64,000 nucleotides of DNA, taken from NCBI GenBank assembly GCA_036936605.1, contig JAUPFV010000005.1, positions 59,292,742 to 59,356,741 on the forward strand, given 5' to 3'. This document shows positions 21,237-32,639 of the stretch, one piece after another (the first letter of the stretch is position 1; every line of letters begins with the position of its first letter). The translations under genes and the position numbers were made by a program. This DNA is from Limnanthes douglasii subsp. nivea (lineage: Eukaryota; Streptophyta; Magnoliopsida; Brassicales; Limnanthaceae). The notes under the pieces are model-generated. The model saw only the letters and a program-made list of their open reading frames with translations, was not told the DNA's origin and ran no database searches.

Positions 21237-22799
21237 TTGTTGATGAAGATAGAGATGACAAACGTAGGAGAATCTGCGAAGGAGATGACTAGTAAATTCG
21301 CTAAGTTGGACAAGTTCGAAGGACATGATTTCAGACGATGGCAGAAAAAGATGCATTTTCTGTTGACTACACTCAAGGTTGTGTATGTCTTGAGTACCCC
21401 CTGGCCAGAGATCACTGAGAATGAAACATTGGAACAAACGAGGAGGCGCAGCAAGTGGGAGAATGATGACTACATTTGCCGAGGCCATATATTAAACGGT
21501 ATGTCTGATACTTTGTTTGATGTATACCAAAATGTTGAATCTGCAAAAGAATTATGGGATTCTATAGAATCAAAATACATGGCAGAAGATGCTTCTAGTA
21601 GGAAGTTCCTGGTTAGTAATTTTATAAATTACAAAATGGTTGACTCTAGACCTGTAATGGAACAGTATAATGAACTACTAAGAATTCTGGGTCAATTTGT
21701 TCAACACAATATGAAAATGGACGAATGTATTTCGGTTTCTTCTGTTATTGACAAATTGCCTCCTTCGTGGAAGGATTTTAAACACAAACTGAAACACAAC
21801 AAGGAAGAAATGACTCTAGTCGAACTTGGTAGTCATTTTAAGATTGAAGAGTCTCTAAGGGCTCAAGATGAATTAAGTAATCCCAAGGGTAAAAACCAAG
21901 TGGGAAACTCATCTGTAAATATGGCTGAAAGTAGCGGATTCCTTAAGAATGGAAATACAGATAAGGGGAATAAACGAAAGTTTAAAGGAAACAACAAAAA
22001 CAGTAATTTTAACAGCAAAAAGCCTAAAATAGCATGCTGGAAATGTGGCAAACCTGGTCACTTTAGAAGGGATTGTCGAGTTGGAAAAGGCAAAAATAAT
22101 GTTGGTCCAAGTGGGAACAATGCTGGTTCAAGTGGACAAAATGCTGGTTCAAGTGGATCTAAGGATCCTGAAAAGCAACAAGGTCAGATTTTATTTCAGA
22201 ATTCTAATTCTGGTCAAAATTATATATCTCTAATATCTGAAGCATTTTATGTGCAGGATGATGATGTTGCTTGGTGGGTTGATTCGGGAGCAACAAGTCA
22301 TGTATGTAAAGATCTTCGATGGTTTAGTAATTTTCAACCGATTAAAGATGGACCTTCACTTAAGATGGGAAATGTTGCTACCGAACCAATCAAAGGACTA
22401 GGAAATGTTAAATTACTATTTACTTCTGGAAAGTACATATTATTGAACAATGTATTGTATGTTCCTGGGATTCGAAAGAATCTTTTGTCTGGTGTTGTTT
22501 TAAACAATTGTGGTTTCAAACAAGTGTACGAAAGTGGCAAATATGTTTTGTCAAAACATGGTGTATTTATGGGATTCGGATATTTATGTAATGGTATGTT
22601 TATGTTAAATATTAATGTTTCATTCGAAAATGATTCTGTTTGCATGACTTCTACTAGTGTGTGTAGAAATATAAATAAAACAGAATTATGGCATGCTAGA
22701 TTAGGACATGTTCATTATGAAAGAATAAAAGACATGTCTAAAATGAGCCTTATTCCTCCTGTTGATGCAAATAATGAAAAATGTAAACTTGCATGTTAA
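21237..22799 (+). CDS. copia-2 Gag, protease and start of integrase
   Basis: 520 codons from an ATG about 20 bp after the LTR. Order: an N-terminal [18 protein letters not shown] capsid segment (UBN2-type Gag, about residues 25-200, with a typical [12 protein letters not shown] motif); basic Lys/Asn-rich stretch; CCHC zinc knuckle [14 protein letters not shown] near residues 265-278; an Asn/Gly/Ser linker with an AGSSG-type repeat; aspartic protease [12 protein letters not shown] near residue 345; and the pre-integrase segment [14 protein letters not shown] near 484. It ends early at a stop within the integrase zinc-binding region. The next ORF continues the protein in another frame, so the stop reflects a recent single-base loss just before it (about 22785-22795). 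Product: capsid, nucleic-acid binding and polyprotein cleavage. Confidence 0.88.
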   Translation: MLMKIEMTNVGESAKEMTSKFAKLDKFEGHDFRRWQKKMHFLLTTLKVVYVLSTPWPEITENETLEQTRRRSKWENDDYICRGHILNGMSDTLFDVYQNVESAKELWDSIESKYMAEDASSRKFLVSNFINYKMVDSRPVMEQYNELLRILGQFVQHNMKMDECISVSSVIDKLPPSWKDFKHKLKHNKEEMTLVELGSHFKIEESLRAQDELSNPKGKNQVGNSSVNMAESSGFLKNGNTDKGNKRKFKGNNKNSNFNSKKPKIACWKCGKPGHFRRDCRVGKGKNNVGPSGNNAGSSGQNAGSSGSKDPEKQQGQILFQNSNSGQNYISLISEAFYVQDDDVAWWVDSGATSHVCKDLRWFSNFQPIKDGPSLKMGNVATEPIKGLGNVKLLFTSGKYILLNNVLYVPGIRKNLLSGVVLNNCGFKQVYESGKYVLSKHGVFMGFGYLCNGMFMLNINVSFENDSVCMTSTSVCRNINKTELWHARLGHVHYERIKDMSKMSLIPPVDANNEKCKLAC

Positions 22800-25315
22800 C
22801 TAAGATAACTAGAAAACCTTTCAATAATGTTAACCGAGTTTCCAAAATATTGGAACTAGTACATAGTGATTTATGTGATTTCCATGCTACACCTTCATTA
22901 GGAAATAAAAAGTATGTTATTACTTTTATTGATGATGCATCTAGATATTGCTACATTTATTTGTTGCATGCTAAAAATGAAGCTCTTGATAAGTTTAAAA
23001 TCTATAAGGAAGAAGTTGAGCTACATAAGAATGATTTGATTAAAAATCTACGTACGAATAGAGGAGGTGAATATTATGATCCAATATATTTTCAGTCTAC
23101 GGGTATAATTCATCAAACCACGGCTCCTTATACACCACAACAAAATGGTATAGCTGAAAGGAAGAATAGGACTTTGAAAGAAATGGTTAATTCCATGTTG
23201 TCCTATTCGGGTTTGAGTGAAGGATTCTGGGGTGAGGCTATGTTAACAGCCTGTTATTTATTGAATCGAGTTCCTACTAAAAGGAATAAGATGACCCCGT
23301 ATGAGCTTTGGTTTAAGAAGCCTCCAACACTAAATTATCTGAGAGTTTGGGGTTGTAGAGCTGTTGTAAGACTCACTGAACCTAAAAGGAAAAATTTGGG
23401 TGAAAGAGGTATAGATTGTATCTTCATTGGGTATGCTGAGCATTCCATTGCATATAGGTTCTATGTGTTAGAATCTAATGACTATGTGTCGGTGAACACA
23501 GTTATCGAGTCAAGAGATACAATATTTGATGAAGAGAGATTTACTTCTATACCTAGACCTAGAGATTTGATTCAAAACTCTTTGAATAGGAACTCAAGTG
23601 AAATTGAAAATATATCAAGTGGTACCAATTGTGTACCTAGACCTTTTGAACCAAGGAGAAGTACTAGAGCCAGAAAAGCTAAGTCGTACGGATCTGATTT
23701 TCAACTATATTTAGTTGAAGGGTCAAGAGATAAGATTGACTATCAATATCAATACTGTTTTGTTATTGAAGATGATCCAAGGACTTTTAGTGATGCTATG
23801 GCATCAAGGGATGCTGCATTCTGGAAAGAATCTATCCAGGATGAAATAGAGTCTATCATGCATAATAATACATGGGAGTTGGCTGATTTACCTCCTGGGT
23901 GCAAATCATTGGGAAATAGATGGATATTTAAACGAAAAATGAAAGTAGATGGTACTATTGAAAGGTATAAAGCTAGATTGGTTATCCAGGGATTTAGACA
24001 AAGAGAAGGCATTGACTTCTTTGATACTTATGCTCCGGTTGCTAGGATTTCCACTATTAGATTGTTGATTGCACTTGCATCTGTATACAATCTTGTAATT
24101 CATCAAATGGATGTTAAAACAGCATTCTTGAATGCTGATTTGGATGAGGAGATTTATATGAAACAACCGGAAGGGTTTGTGATGCCTGGTTGTGAAAATA
24201 AGGTATGCAAGTTGAAAAAGTCTTTGTATGGTTTGAAACAAGCACCAAAAGATTGGCATAAAAAATTTGATAATGTGATATTGTCTAATGGATTTATTCT
24301 TAACCAAGCAGACAAGTGTGTATATAGCAAATTTGATAATTCTGGTAAAGGAGTTATGATTTGTCTATATGTGGATGATATGTTGATTTTTGGTACTGAC
24401 CAAAATCAGGTTAATGAAACGAAGAATTTTTTATCATCTAACTTTGAGATGAAGGATTTGGGGGAAGCTGAAATGATTCTTGGTATAAGAATCAAGCGAA
24501 AGAACAATAGTATATCGATTTCTCAATCTCACTATATTGAGAAGATATTAAATAAATTTAATTTTAAAGATTGTTCTCCGGTAAGCACACCTATAGATCC
24601 TAGTCTTAAGCTTCTACCTAATAAAGGTATTGCTGTATCTCAACTTGAATACTCGAGAGCCATCGGGTGTCTTATGTATGCCATGACTAGCACTAGGCCG
24701 GATATTGCCTTTGCTGTTGGAAAACTTAGTAGGTATACTAGCAATCCTAGTTCGCATCATTGGCAAGCTTTAAATCGAGTATTCAAGTATTTGAAAGGAA
24801 CCATGAATTATGGTTTAACTTATACCGGATTTCCTTCTGTACTTGAAGGATATTCAGACGCGAGTTATATTTCCAATATGGAAGATCATTCTTCCACAAG
24901 TGGATGGGTATTTATACTTGGGGGAGGTGCTATCTCTTGGGCGTCTAAGAAACAAACTTGTATTACTGATTCAACAATGGAATCAGAGTTTGTGGCATTA
25001 GCAGCAGCGAGTAAAGAAGCTGAGTGGCTAAGAAATTTAATGTATGAAATTCCGTTGTGGCCCAAACCGATATCACCTATATCTATCAGATGTGATAGTG
25101 AGGCTGCCTTGGCCAATGTTTATAGACAAGTTTACAAAGGCAGGTCTAGACACTTAGGTGTTAGACACAGTATGATTCGTGAGCGTATCACGCATGATGT
25201 TATATCAGTAGAGTTTGTGAGAACTCAATATAACTTAGCCGATCATTTAACCAAGGGGTTAAATAGAGATCTTGTGCACAAATCGGCTATTGGGATGGGA
25301 TTAAAGTCCATTTGA
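22793..25315 (+). CDS. copia-2 integrase core, reverse transcriptase and RNase H
   Basis: 840 codons, overlapping the previous ORF by 7 bases in another frame. It probably continues one original polyprotein, so its ATG is unlikely to be a natural start. Integrase: HSDLCDF (first catalytic Asp), then RTNRGGEY near residue 89, where relatives have Asp in place of Asn, and [11 protein letters not shown] with the Glu. Reverse transcriptase: [49 protein letters not shown] and the catalytic YVDDM near residues 526-530. RNase [20 protein letters not shown] and [20 protein letters not shown] (about 687-755), then the C-terminal [11 protein letters not shown] and [10 protein letters not shown]. The Asp-to-Asn change suggests that the integrase is inactive even apart from the frameshift. 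Confidence 0.9.
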   Translation: MLTKITRKPFNNVNRVSKILELVHSDLCDFHATPSLGNKKYVITFIDDASRYCYIYLLHAKNEALDKFKIYKEEVELHKNDLIKNLRTNRGGEYYDPIYFQSTGIIHQTTAPYTPQQNGIAERKNRTLKEMVNSMLSYSGLSEGFWGEAMLTACYLLNRVPTKRNKMTPYELWFKKPPTLNYLRVWGCRAVVRLTEPKRKNLGERGIDCIFIGYAEHSIAYRFYVLESNDYVSVNTVIESRDTIFDEERFTSIPRPRDLIQNSLNRNSSEIENISSGTNCVPRPFEPRRSTRARKAKSYGSDFQLYLVEGSRDKIDYQYQYCFVIEDDPRTFSDAMASRDAAFWKESIQDEIESIMHNNTWELADLPPGCKSLGNRWIFKRKMKVDGTIERYKARLVIQGFRQREGIDFFDTYAPVARISTIRLLIALASVYNLVIHQMDVKTAFLNADLDEEIYMKQPEGFVMPGCENKVCKLKKSLYGLKQAPKDWHKKFDNVILSNGFILNQADKCVYSKFDNSGKGVMICLYVDDMLIFGTDQNQVNETKNFLSSNFEMKDLGEAEMILGIRIKRKNNSISISQSHYIEKILNKFNFKDCSPVSTPIDPSLKLLPNKGIAVSQLEYSRAIGCLMYAMTSTRPDIAFAVGKLSRYTSNPSSHHWQALNRVFKYLKGTMNYGLTYTGFPSVLEGYSDASYISNMEDHSSTSGWVFILGGGAISWASKKQTCITDSTMESEFVALAAASKEAEWLRNLMYEIPLWPKPISPISIRCDSEAALANVYRQVYKGRSRHLGVRHSMIRERITHDVISVEFVRTQYNLADHLTKGLNRDLVHKSAIGMGLKSI

Positions 25316-25808
25316 AATCTCTCATGTTGAGATATCCAATTCCCATCTAATATGACATTAGGTGTTGAATTCAATGTGGAAAGCTTAACATCAAGATATT
25401 GGAACACATTTGTATATCATCCCAAGGTATGTGTTCAGAACTGCAAGTTGTGAAGGTTGAAGATTATCTTCTTAATAGCTCTTTTGAAAAATTGCATATG
25501 CAGGTGCAAGATGAAAAGAACTACCTATTTGAGCATGAAGTTTAGTCGCTTCAAGAAGCTAGGACTTGGCTTTGATATGCTTAAGAAGGATAAGGACACA
25601 AGGCTAGTAAAATATAGTGTCAAGTAAGAACAAGTGAGAATGTAAATTTATGTGTATATTATCTTCATGTATTCATTGTGAATAGTAAAGGTTCAATCCT
25701 TAGTGATACCTTGATATTCGAATATTTGGAATGTGTAATATACTAATGTGAAATTCAATCGTTACGATATTTCATTTATGCATAAATTTGATATTTGATA
25801 TGATTGTG
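25316..25808 (+). other. copia-2 3' noncoding region
   Basis: AT-rich sequence between the pol stop and the nested TRIM. No ORF or RNA gene is seen. It belongs to copia-2 because it lies inside the LTRs. Confidence 0.6.
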
Positions 25809-26282
25809 TGTTAGAGAATAAACTTGCTCCCTCACTTGATCAGCTGTCCCACATCGCTTAGGACTGAAAATAATATACAATATATAAGTGATGAAACATC
25901 TTAACTAGTATGAGGCCTTTTGGGAGTACACCCAAAAGCAAAGCCGTGAGGGTTCTTTGGCTGACCCAAAGCGGACAATATCATACTAGTATTCACGCTT
26001 ATATATTCTTGACATGGTATCAGAGCCAAAAGTCCTAAGCGATGTTCGCGGCCATGTCCGCCACGTCAATATGGGAAATATCATGCTCATCACTATGAGA
26101 AATATCATGCCCATCATATCGTATCAAGTTTAAGGGGGAGTGTTAGAGAATAAACTTGCTCCCTCACTTGATCAGCTGTCCCACATCGCTTAGGACTGAA
26201 AATAATATACAATATATAAGTGATGAAACATCTTAACTAGTATGAGGCCTTTTGGGAGTACACCCAAAAGCAAAGCCGTGAG
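25809..26282 (+). mobile_element. TRIM nested in copia-2, 3' LTR truncated
   Basis: LTR 25809-26014 (206 bp, TGTTAGAG to CTTGACA), then the exact initiator-Met primer site TGGTATCAGAGC (26015-26026), a noncoding interior with a short repeated aatatcatg motif, a polypurine tract tttaagggggag, and a second LTR from 26141 that stops at 26282 after 142 bp. The 142 shared bp look identical, so the TRIM is very young. The gccgtgaggg...cggacaatatcat...ctagt core is shared with common plant TRIM LTRs. No coding capacity; it depends on other elements. Confidence 0.88.
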
Positions 26283-26309
26283 TGCGGAGTGCACGCTTGT
26301 TAGATTAAA

Positions 26310-26321
26310 ATGGGGGAAGAT
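26310..26321 (+). other. copia-2 polypurine tract
   Basis: atgggggaagat immediately before the 3' LTR: a strong purine run in the place used to prime plus-strand synthesis. Confidence 0.85.
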
Positions 26322-26789
26322 TGTTATTTATTTTAGTGTAATTGGATCGACTAGTCGACCAATTTAATCATGATATATTATCAAACAAGTAGCGGGGTCC
26401 AAGGGGCGGAGCCCCTGGCTGGGGTCGAGCTGACAGGTCAGCTTGGAAAAAATTTTATTTTGGTTAAATCGGCTACTGTTGCAAGTCAACAGAATTTCGA
26501 AATTGAAAATTTGACCGTTTTATTCAAATTTGAAAATTTGACCGTTTTAACACAAAACCGGTTGAGAGACCCTAACTGCCCTAACCTCCAAACTGTATTT
26601 TGGTTGGTCGAAATTATAAATATGGGTTCTGTTGAAAAGGAAATCATATCATTTTCATTCTCTCTGTTCAAAGTACATATCTCTGATTTTATCCAATTGA
26701 AATTTTTGGAGAACCCCAAAAATATTTCAATAAGAAATTGTTTACAATACTTCAGAGATTATCCGGAAAACGAAACACTATTTTCTACA
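26322..26789 (+). repeat. copia-2 3' LTR (468 bp)
   Basis: Starts TGTTATTTA, ends TTCTACA. It keeps a 64-bp segment (starting gagctgacagg) missing from the 5' LTR and lacks the 42-bp insertion found there. Its TATA box at 26615-26622 points toward the 3' end of the neighbouring minus-strand gene. Confidence 0.93.
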
Positions 26790-27040
26790 TGGGAGACTTA
26801 AATCTTTATCGTTCAAGAACTAGTTCATGAAGATAAATTCCAACCAGGGATCGTTGTAGTGCTTTTGGTGATCGTTCACGTGAACCCGCACAAATATAGA
26901 TAAACTCAAATATACCACACACAAAATCTCAATTCAGCTTACTATATATATAAATGATAGTTTTGTCTTCCCAGCGAGAGAAACAAATAAATTGATTATG
27001 CATAAAATAAGACGAACAGTTTAAGTTTGATTTGGCTAAA

Positions 27041-28632
27041 TTATACAAAGTTATTCTTCTCTTGACCACCTGCTACATTTCCATTTCCATTATCAAACAC
27101 AAAATCAAGATTATATAGCACAGGCACCATGGTGGCCGAACACAAGAAAACCAAAACAGGACCAAACATCCACAGCAGAAGAGGAAGTGCGGCGTAAAAC
27201 AGCCTGTTCCCTATTGTGTTCAGCACAAACCCTTTTTCAAGAAGTTGATAGACATAATCCGGAGTGAGTATGTTTCTCGTGACTTCATCATCTTGTGGGG
27301 AGTTTATGAGCATGTTAACTTGATTCATGAACCTTATGGAGGATGAGTGACAAAAGAAGGAGAAGAGGAATACGGTTAAGATGGTTATGTATTTCACTAC
27401 TACCATAAACTCCCCATGTGCTCCGTAGACGACGTCGTTGATCGGCTTTTTTACACTGTATGTGCTGCTTATCATTGCGGCTAGCCCTGCACTCAGGAGG
27501 ATTGAAGTCGTCGCCATCAGGGTTGATCCCATTATCGTGTTTCGAAGCGTTTGGACTGCTAAAATGTTCTTTTTCTCATTGTCCTGTACAAGAAACAAAA
27601 CGTTTTCCATATTAATCTAGGGATAATCAGAAAACTAGTCACACTTCGTTTTTGGAGGCTAATTTTGATAGTGATATCGGGAAACTACTAGTATTACATT
27701 TTGACAAAACGTCGGACCAATATCGTAACAATTTTTATCAGAAAACTGTATTCTCATTTACGTAAGTGTCGTGTAGGTGTTACATTCATTGGTACCTAAA
27801 TTGTAAGCGATCTAGTTCTTTGCGTATCGATTTATTTGATGTCATTTTTGTCACATCACGTCATCGTCACGTATGATCTAATAGCTACTTTTAGAGCTTT
27901 ATTGCGAGACTATAGGCTTTTCAATATAGAAAAGAAAACCAAATCAACTTTGAGTGACTAAATGAAACATGTAAAACTTTAAACTCCTATAAACTTCACC
28001 AGTCCATAAAAAGCATGACTTCAAAAGCATAGCAGAAACGTATAAAACTATATCATAAACGGACTGAAAAAGTTGTATCAAATTCAAACAAAGAAATTTT
28101 ATACATGATTTTTGAATGACATATACATTACAACTAATATAACATCAATTATAGCATGTCAGCCTAACAGTCACTTATAAATATATGTATGACCAAAAAT
28201 AGACCATTTTCTGAAAGAATGTTAACAAGATACTATTAGTTTTGTTCATGAGTTATTGAACATTTTATGAACTCATAACATTTTATAGGACGAATTGTAT
28301 TGCAAAATGTTGTTTTAGGATAATTCACTCTCTAAAATAAAGAAACAATGATGGTTGACGAAGATAAATGACATTATTGGCTAAATATATAGCTTGTACC
28401 TTAAAGCTACTTTGATCGAATAAGATTGATACAAGGATCGATCGAGGGGAGAAAAATAACGAACCTTCATCATGGCGGAAACCCAAAATCGACGACAAGC
28501 AGCATTAGTACCAACAATGGTGGCTAAAGGTTGAGTGCGGACTTTACGCCACAAGTAAAGATGATAACAAAACATCATCATTAAGGCTAATGGCACCAAT
28601 AATGCATCCAAGTAGCATTTCCTCCACTCCAT
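27041..28632 (-). CDS. DUF599 family membrane protein (two exons)
   Basis: Exon 1 is 28465-28632 (56 codons, starts MEWRKCYLDALLVP), the intron 27584-28464 (881 bp, donor AAG|GTTCGT, acceptor CTTGTACAG), and exon 2 27041-27583 (180 codons plus stop). The joined protein has 236 residues, close to the usual length of plant DUF599 (PF04654) proteins. Family traits: the Tyr-His-x-x-Leu segment, RRFWVSAMM, LAVQTLRNTIMGST at the exon junction, and a final LYNLDF. Four hydrophobic segments are predicted at about residues 8-28, 72-94, 115-134 and 184-213, so it is an integral membrane protein; the molecular function of the family is unknown to me. No frameshift or stop is seen. It is the only intact-looking host gene here, with copia-2 about 250 bp downstream and a SINE about 350 bp upstream. 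Splice sites are inferred from the sequence and homology. Confidence 0.9.
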
Positions 28633-28770
28633 TACTATTTACTATTGCTCTTGTTCTTGTCGGAAGTGTTGTAGTTTAAGGAGTAGAAGTTGATTTGGTA
28701 GTTTTATAACAAAAAAGACTTGCAAGAAAAACGAGCCTCAACTTTTCTTCATGTTTTACACACCACCCTA

Positions 28771-28778
28771 TATATATA
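28771..28778 (-). promoter_or_regulatory. candidate TATA box of the DUF599 gene
   Basis: The minus strand reads catatatatatag here, about 140 bp before the ATG, in the only obvious TATA context upstream. The transcription start is not known. Confidence 0.45.
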
Positions 28779-28982
28779 TGGCAGTGTTGTGTGCGTTTCT
28801 GTTTTTTGCCTTTTAGGTTCAAATTCACATTTGTACCCCTAGCGTTTTGTCGTTTTATTCAACCATACGGTCCATATCCTAGGCTAATAAATTAGCCGAG
28901 CTAAAAATAAGGCGTGTAAGTATGCTGAAATTTTCGTGTACTATTGTTTCTTTGATAAATTACAATATAAAAATAGAAGAGA

Positions 28983-29182
28983 TTTTTTTTTTCGGAAGGT
29001 ACCCGTAGCCGCTACTCAACGAGTGGTACAGGGTAAACCATCAGTCTGACGCAATAGCCTGCAAACCAACGGGTAAACCACACAAGGTGGCAGGTTCAGC
29101 CAAGAAAGCGTTTGTAGAGAGATTCGAACGCATGAATTTCGGTCACGAACATGTCTTACTCCACAAACTCGACTATCCCTCT
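28983..29182 (-). mobile_element. SINE-B (tRNA-derived, Au-like)
   Basis: On the minus strand: A box tagtcgagtttg (29164-29175), B box gcgttcgaatctc (29119-29131), then caccttgtgtggtttaccc, ggctattgcgtcaga and gagtagcggctacggg, ending in an A run (T run at 28983-28992 on +). Same family as SINE-A and SINE-C. Target duplication not resolved. Confidence 0.82.
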
Positions 29183-29449
29183 TGGGCCTTACTTTTGTTT
29201 TGTTTACAAATAACGAGGATTTGTGAAATGTTTCTCTTTTGCCAAAACCATTTCTCAATAAATTATAAATAGTAACATGGAATGGGATATTGAGAAACTC
29301 ACCTAGAGTAACAAATTTGGGTTGTATAAGGTGAAAATGAGGGTAATTTTAACCTAACAAAAATCTGTTGAGACAATAAAAAGAGAAGCACATGTGTCAC
29401 CACATGTTTCAGCGACAGAGAAAACTATGATGAATGATAAGACAATCAA

Positions 29450-32130
29450 TACCATTATCTTGGCTCAGAGACAAGGTACTGAAATAAGTGGCAAGAGAAA
29501 CATTTGATGTGTTTATCTGGTCTAAACTTAACTCATTGTACATGACAAAGTCATTGGCACATGTGTAGTGTCTGAAACACAAAATTTTATTTCTACCATA
29601 TGTTGGTGACCAAGTCGACAATGGAGCAGTTAACGGAGTTTAATAAGATTATCAACGATTTGGAGAACATTCATGTGAACTTGGAAGACGAGAAAAAAAG
29701 TCTTACACCTGATGTGTGCTTTACCTCGGTCATATGAGAATTTCAAAGATATTATGCTTTATGGAAAAGAAGGCACCGTCACCTTAGACGAAGTCCAATC
29801 AGCTTTGAGAACCAACGAACTAAAGAAATTTAAAGATTTAAAGTTTGAGAATGATGGTGGAGAACGTCTGAATATCTCAAGGGGAATAAAATAGAACAAA
29901 TGGAGATAAAATGGGGAAATATACAAGTCCAAGTCTAAGTCAAAGGTTGGTGTTGATATCTCAAATTTGAAATGTTATCATATCACACTCCCGATCACTT
30001 CAGTAAGGACTATCCTCAAAGATGATGCAATGTTAGTTCGTCTGCTCAGATTGTTGTAAATGAAGAGGAATGTTATGAGAGTGTATGAGCACTGACAACG
30101 ACAAGTTAGGAATCTGAGAAAAGTCGGGCCATGGACTAAGGATGCTCATATCACATTTTTCTAAGAAAGGAATATTTTGAGATTGTGGAATCAAAAAAAT
30201 ATGGAATTGTACGTCCTCACAACAATAAGGTGTGTTTAATGATCGTGATTTTCTTTTAAATGATGTAAGTTATATTCCCGAACTTAAGAGAAATTTAATT
30301 TCTATTAGCATGTTTGATGATATATGATATTGTACTAGAGTTGAAAGCAGGTTACTTATGTGCATTAGTAGTAACCAAATGGTTTAAATTAAATATTTTA
30401 ATATTTTAGAAGGTTCAACTGTTATTTCTAATGCATTAGTAACTAGTGTAGAAACTTCAGACATAACTAAACTATGGCATTTGAGGTTGGGTAATGCCAA
30501 TAAAAAAGGTTTAGTTGAATTATCAAAACAAGGTTTTCTAGGAAAAGGAAATTTGAACAAACTAGAGTTTTGCGATGACTCCACACTAGACAAGCAACAA
30601 AAGGTGAAGTTTGGGGTGGGAGTGCACAAGTCTAATAGACCATTTAAGACCAGAAACAATGGTAGATAAAATTTAGTTTGAGGTGGATCCTTTCATTGAT
30701 GAGAAGGAAGAAGAGGATTAGACTCAAGAACCTGATGAAAGTGCAATCCAAACAATAAATTCTCTTGGCTATCAACTAGCACGAGATAGGGAAATGAGAT
30801 TATTTACTTCACATAAGGATATGGTTATCCTAAACTTATTTGTTATGCTTTGAATGCGGCTGGAGAGGTGCAATACTCAAAATCAAAGAACTTCAGAGAG
30901 GCATTCGAAATAGATGATAAAAAAACAGGCTAAAGGCAATGGAAAAAGAAATGTTTTCATTAGAGAAGAATCATGCTTGGAAGCTTGTGTTATTACCTAA
31001 GAATAAAAGGGTAGTTGGTAGCAAGTGGGTGTTTAAGATAAACTAAGGTATACCATGAGCCCAAGGCAATGGTATCATTGAGTTGATAATTTCCTATTAA
31101 AGACTGGTTTTATGAGAAATAACTATGACAGTTGTGTGTACATGATAAAGAGGGGTGGAAAAGTTATTATTTATCTTCTTCTTTATGTAAATGACATCCT
31201 TATAGCAAGTTTTGGCAACTAAGAGATTCAAAGGCTCAAAATGAATTTAATTGGTGAATTCGAGATAAAGGATCTTGGTAATGCAAATACTTGGGATGGA
31301 TATCATAATAGACTATTGTAAAGGTGAGTTGTTCTTATCTCAACAGAGTTACTTGAAAAAAAGTGGTGGAGATGTTTAATGTGATAGATTCTAAGGTATT
31401 AAATTCTCTACTAGGTCATCATTCAAAGTTGTCAGTTAAAAAAATTGTCCTTAATCCTTGGATGAGAAAAATAAGATTGAAATGTACTCCATATGCAAGT
31501 GGAGTTAAAAGAATCATGTATGGTATGGTTTGTAGTAGACCATATTTATCTTATGCAATTAGTGTGGTAAGTTGGTTTATGACGAATCTGTGCCAAGTTC
31601 ACTGAATTCTTTTGAAATAGGTGCTGAGATATATGAATAGGTCATTGAATGGTCGTCTGAAGTACAGTAGAATAGATCTAAGTAGAGATCCTTTGGAGGG
31701 TTATATGAATGCGGGCTATGCATGTTATTGAACACTAGAAAATCCTTGTTGGGTTTTGTGTTTATATTTTTCGAAAAAACAATTAATTAGAAGGTCAATC
31801 AATAATCAGTTGTAGCCTTGTCAATAAATCAAGCAGAATACATAGTCCTTGTTGAAGGATTCCAAGAAGCGATTTAGTTGAAGGGTATGATTGAAGAAAT
31901 GAGGATTAATTGAGGATGTGAAAATATATATTGTCACAACCAAAGTGTCATATATTTGGAAAATCATACGATGTATCATAAAAGAACAAAACACATTGAC
32001 ATTCAGTTGTATTTTATTAGGGTCATAAAATGAGATGTAGACGATATAATCCATTACATACAACGAATGAACGAGAAAATTAGATATATACACGACGATT
32101 CATGGATACAAAAATAAATTTGAAGGATTT
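29450..32130 (+). pseudogene. copia-3: decayed copia gag-pol with internal deletions
   Basis: Gag fragments at 29480-29890 (LCALPRSYENFKDIMLYGKEGTVTLDEVQ in two overlapping frames) are followed by a pre-integrase segment LWHLRLGNANKKGLVEL near 30475. The integrase catalytic core is missing: the frame passes from about 30560 straight to an RT-proximal linker. RT begins with SLEKNHAWKLVLLPKNKR and VGSKWVFKI (30940-31050), then jumps to QWYH, YDSCVYMIKRGGKVIIYLLLYVNDILIAS (31070-31210). So the middle of RT, about 120 codons, is also deleted. The catalytic segment reads Tyr-Val-Asn-Asp, with Asn for the first Asp. RNase H remnants follow to about 32100 (NQAEYI, EGFQEAI). No LTRs were found. Confidence 0.75.
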
Positions 32131-32139
32131 TCATGATCT

Positions 32140-32630
32140 GGTGGTAGTTGCAGCCTACAAACAAAAAGTATTGCTCTGGCCACTATATGAAGCTATAATG
32201 AAAAAGAAATCCTTCAACTTCGACTAATTTCTTAGGCAGGTTGATATATTAATCGTGGTGGAGAATATTAGAAGGTCTAGAGTGGACGAGGATACTTTCA
32301 CTCAAAGTGTCTACAATTTCCATAAAAACATGACAAGAATCAACGACCTGATCGTGGCATAGGTAAGCACAAAAAAACAGAAGACACTTCTGAAAACCAA
32401 GAATGGTAAACAAAAGCTACCAAACAATATCACAAAGCAACAATAGAAATACAAACAACACCTATCAATCAGGCTGCCACCACACAACCCATATACCAAA
32501 CTACCTGAGAATCTAGAAATTATTTACGCCCGAACAAAACATGTGGTCCACTACCAAATACCAGAAAAAATATCAACACCAGAATAACATAAAAACTAGA
32601 GAAAGTATCACAACTTAAACGAAGATTTTG
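32140..32630. other. no gene seen
   Basis: AT-rich sequence between the copia-3 and Tat-2 remnants. A purine-rich gtggtggagaat stretch near 32258 might be a leftover polypurine tract, but no LTR boundary can be fixed. Confidence 0.4.
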
Positions 32631-32639
32631 GTATACCAA

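Larger units (their letters stand above)
20770..26789 (+). mobile_element. copia-2: young, nearly complete Ty1/copia element
   Basis: This 6.02-kb element has LTRs starting TGTTATTTA and ending TTTTCTACA, with a perfect duplication tggga at 20765-20769 and 26790-26794. It carries gag-pol in copia order (protease, integrase, reverse transcriptase, RNase H) in two abutting ORFs separated by a frameshift, a clear polypurine tract and a nested TRIM in its 3' noncoding part. Apart from two indels the LTRs differ by only about three substitutions that I can see in about 400 bp, so the insertion is recent. No TGGTATCAGAGC primer site follows the 5' LTR; the gag ATG lies only about 20 bp downstream. 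It resembles the Tnt1-94-like annotated polyproteins; lineage not resolved. Confidence 0.93.

Noticed and set aside
22793..22800. Programmed frameshift between copia-2 ORFs
   Set aside because: Copia elements usually have a single frame, the break is inside the integrase zinc region, and no slippery sequence or structure is obvious; a base loss is simpler.
26370..26801. 143-codon + strand ORF
   Set aside because: It lies entirely within the copia-2 3' LTR, and the 5' LTR shares only part of it; it is a chance frame.
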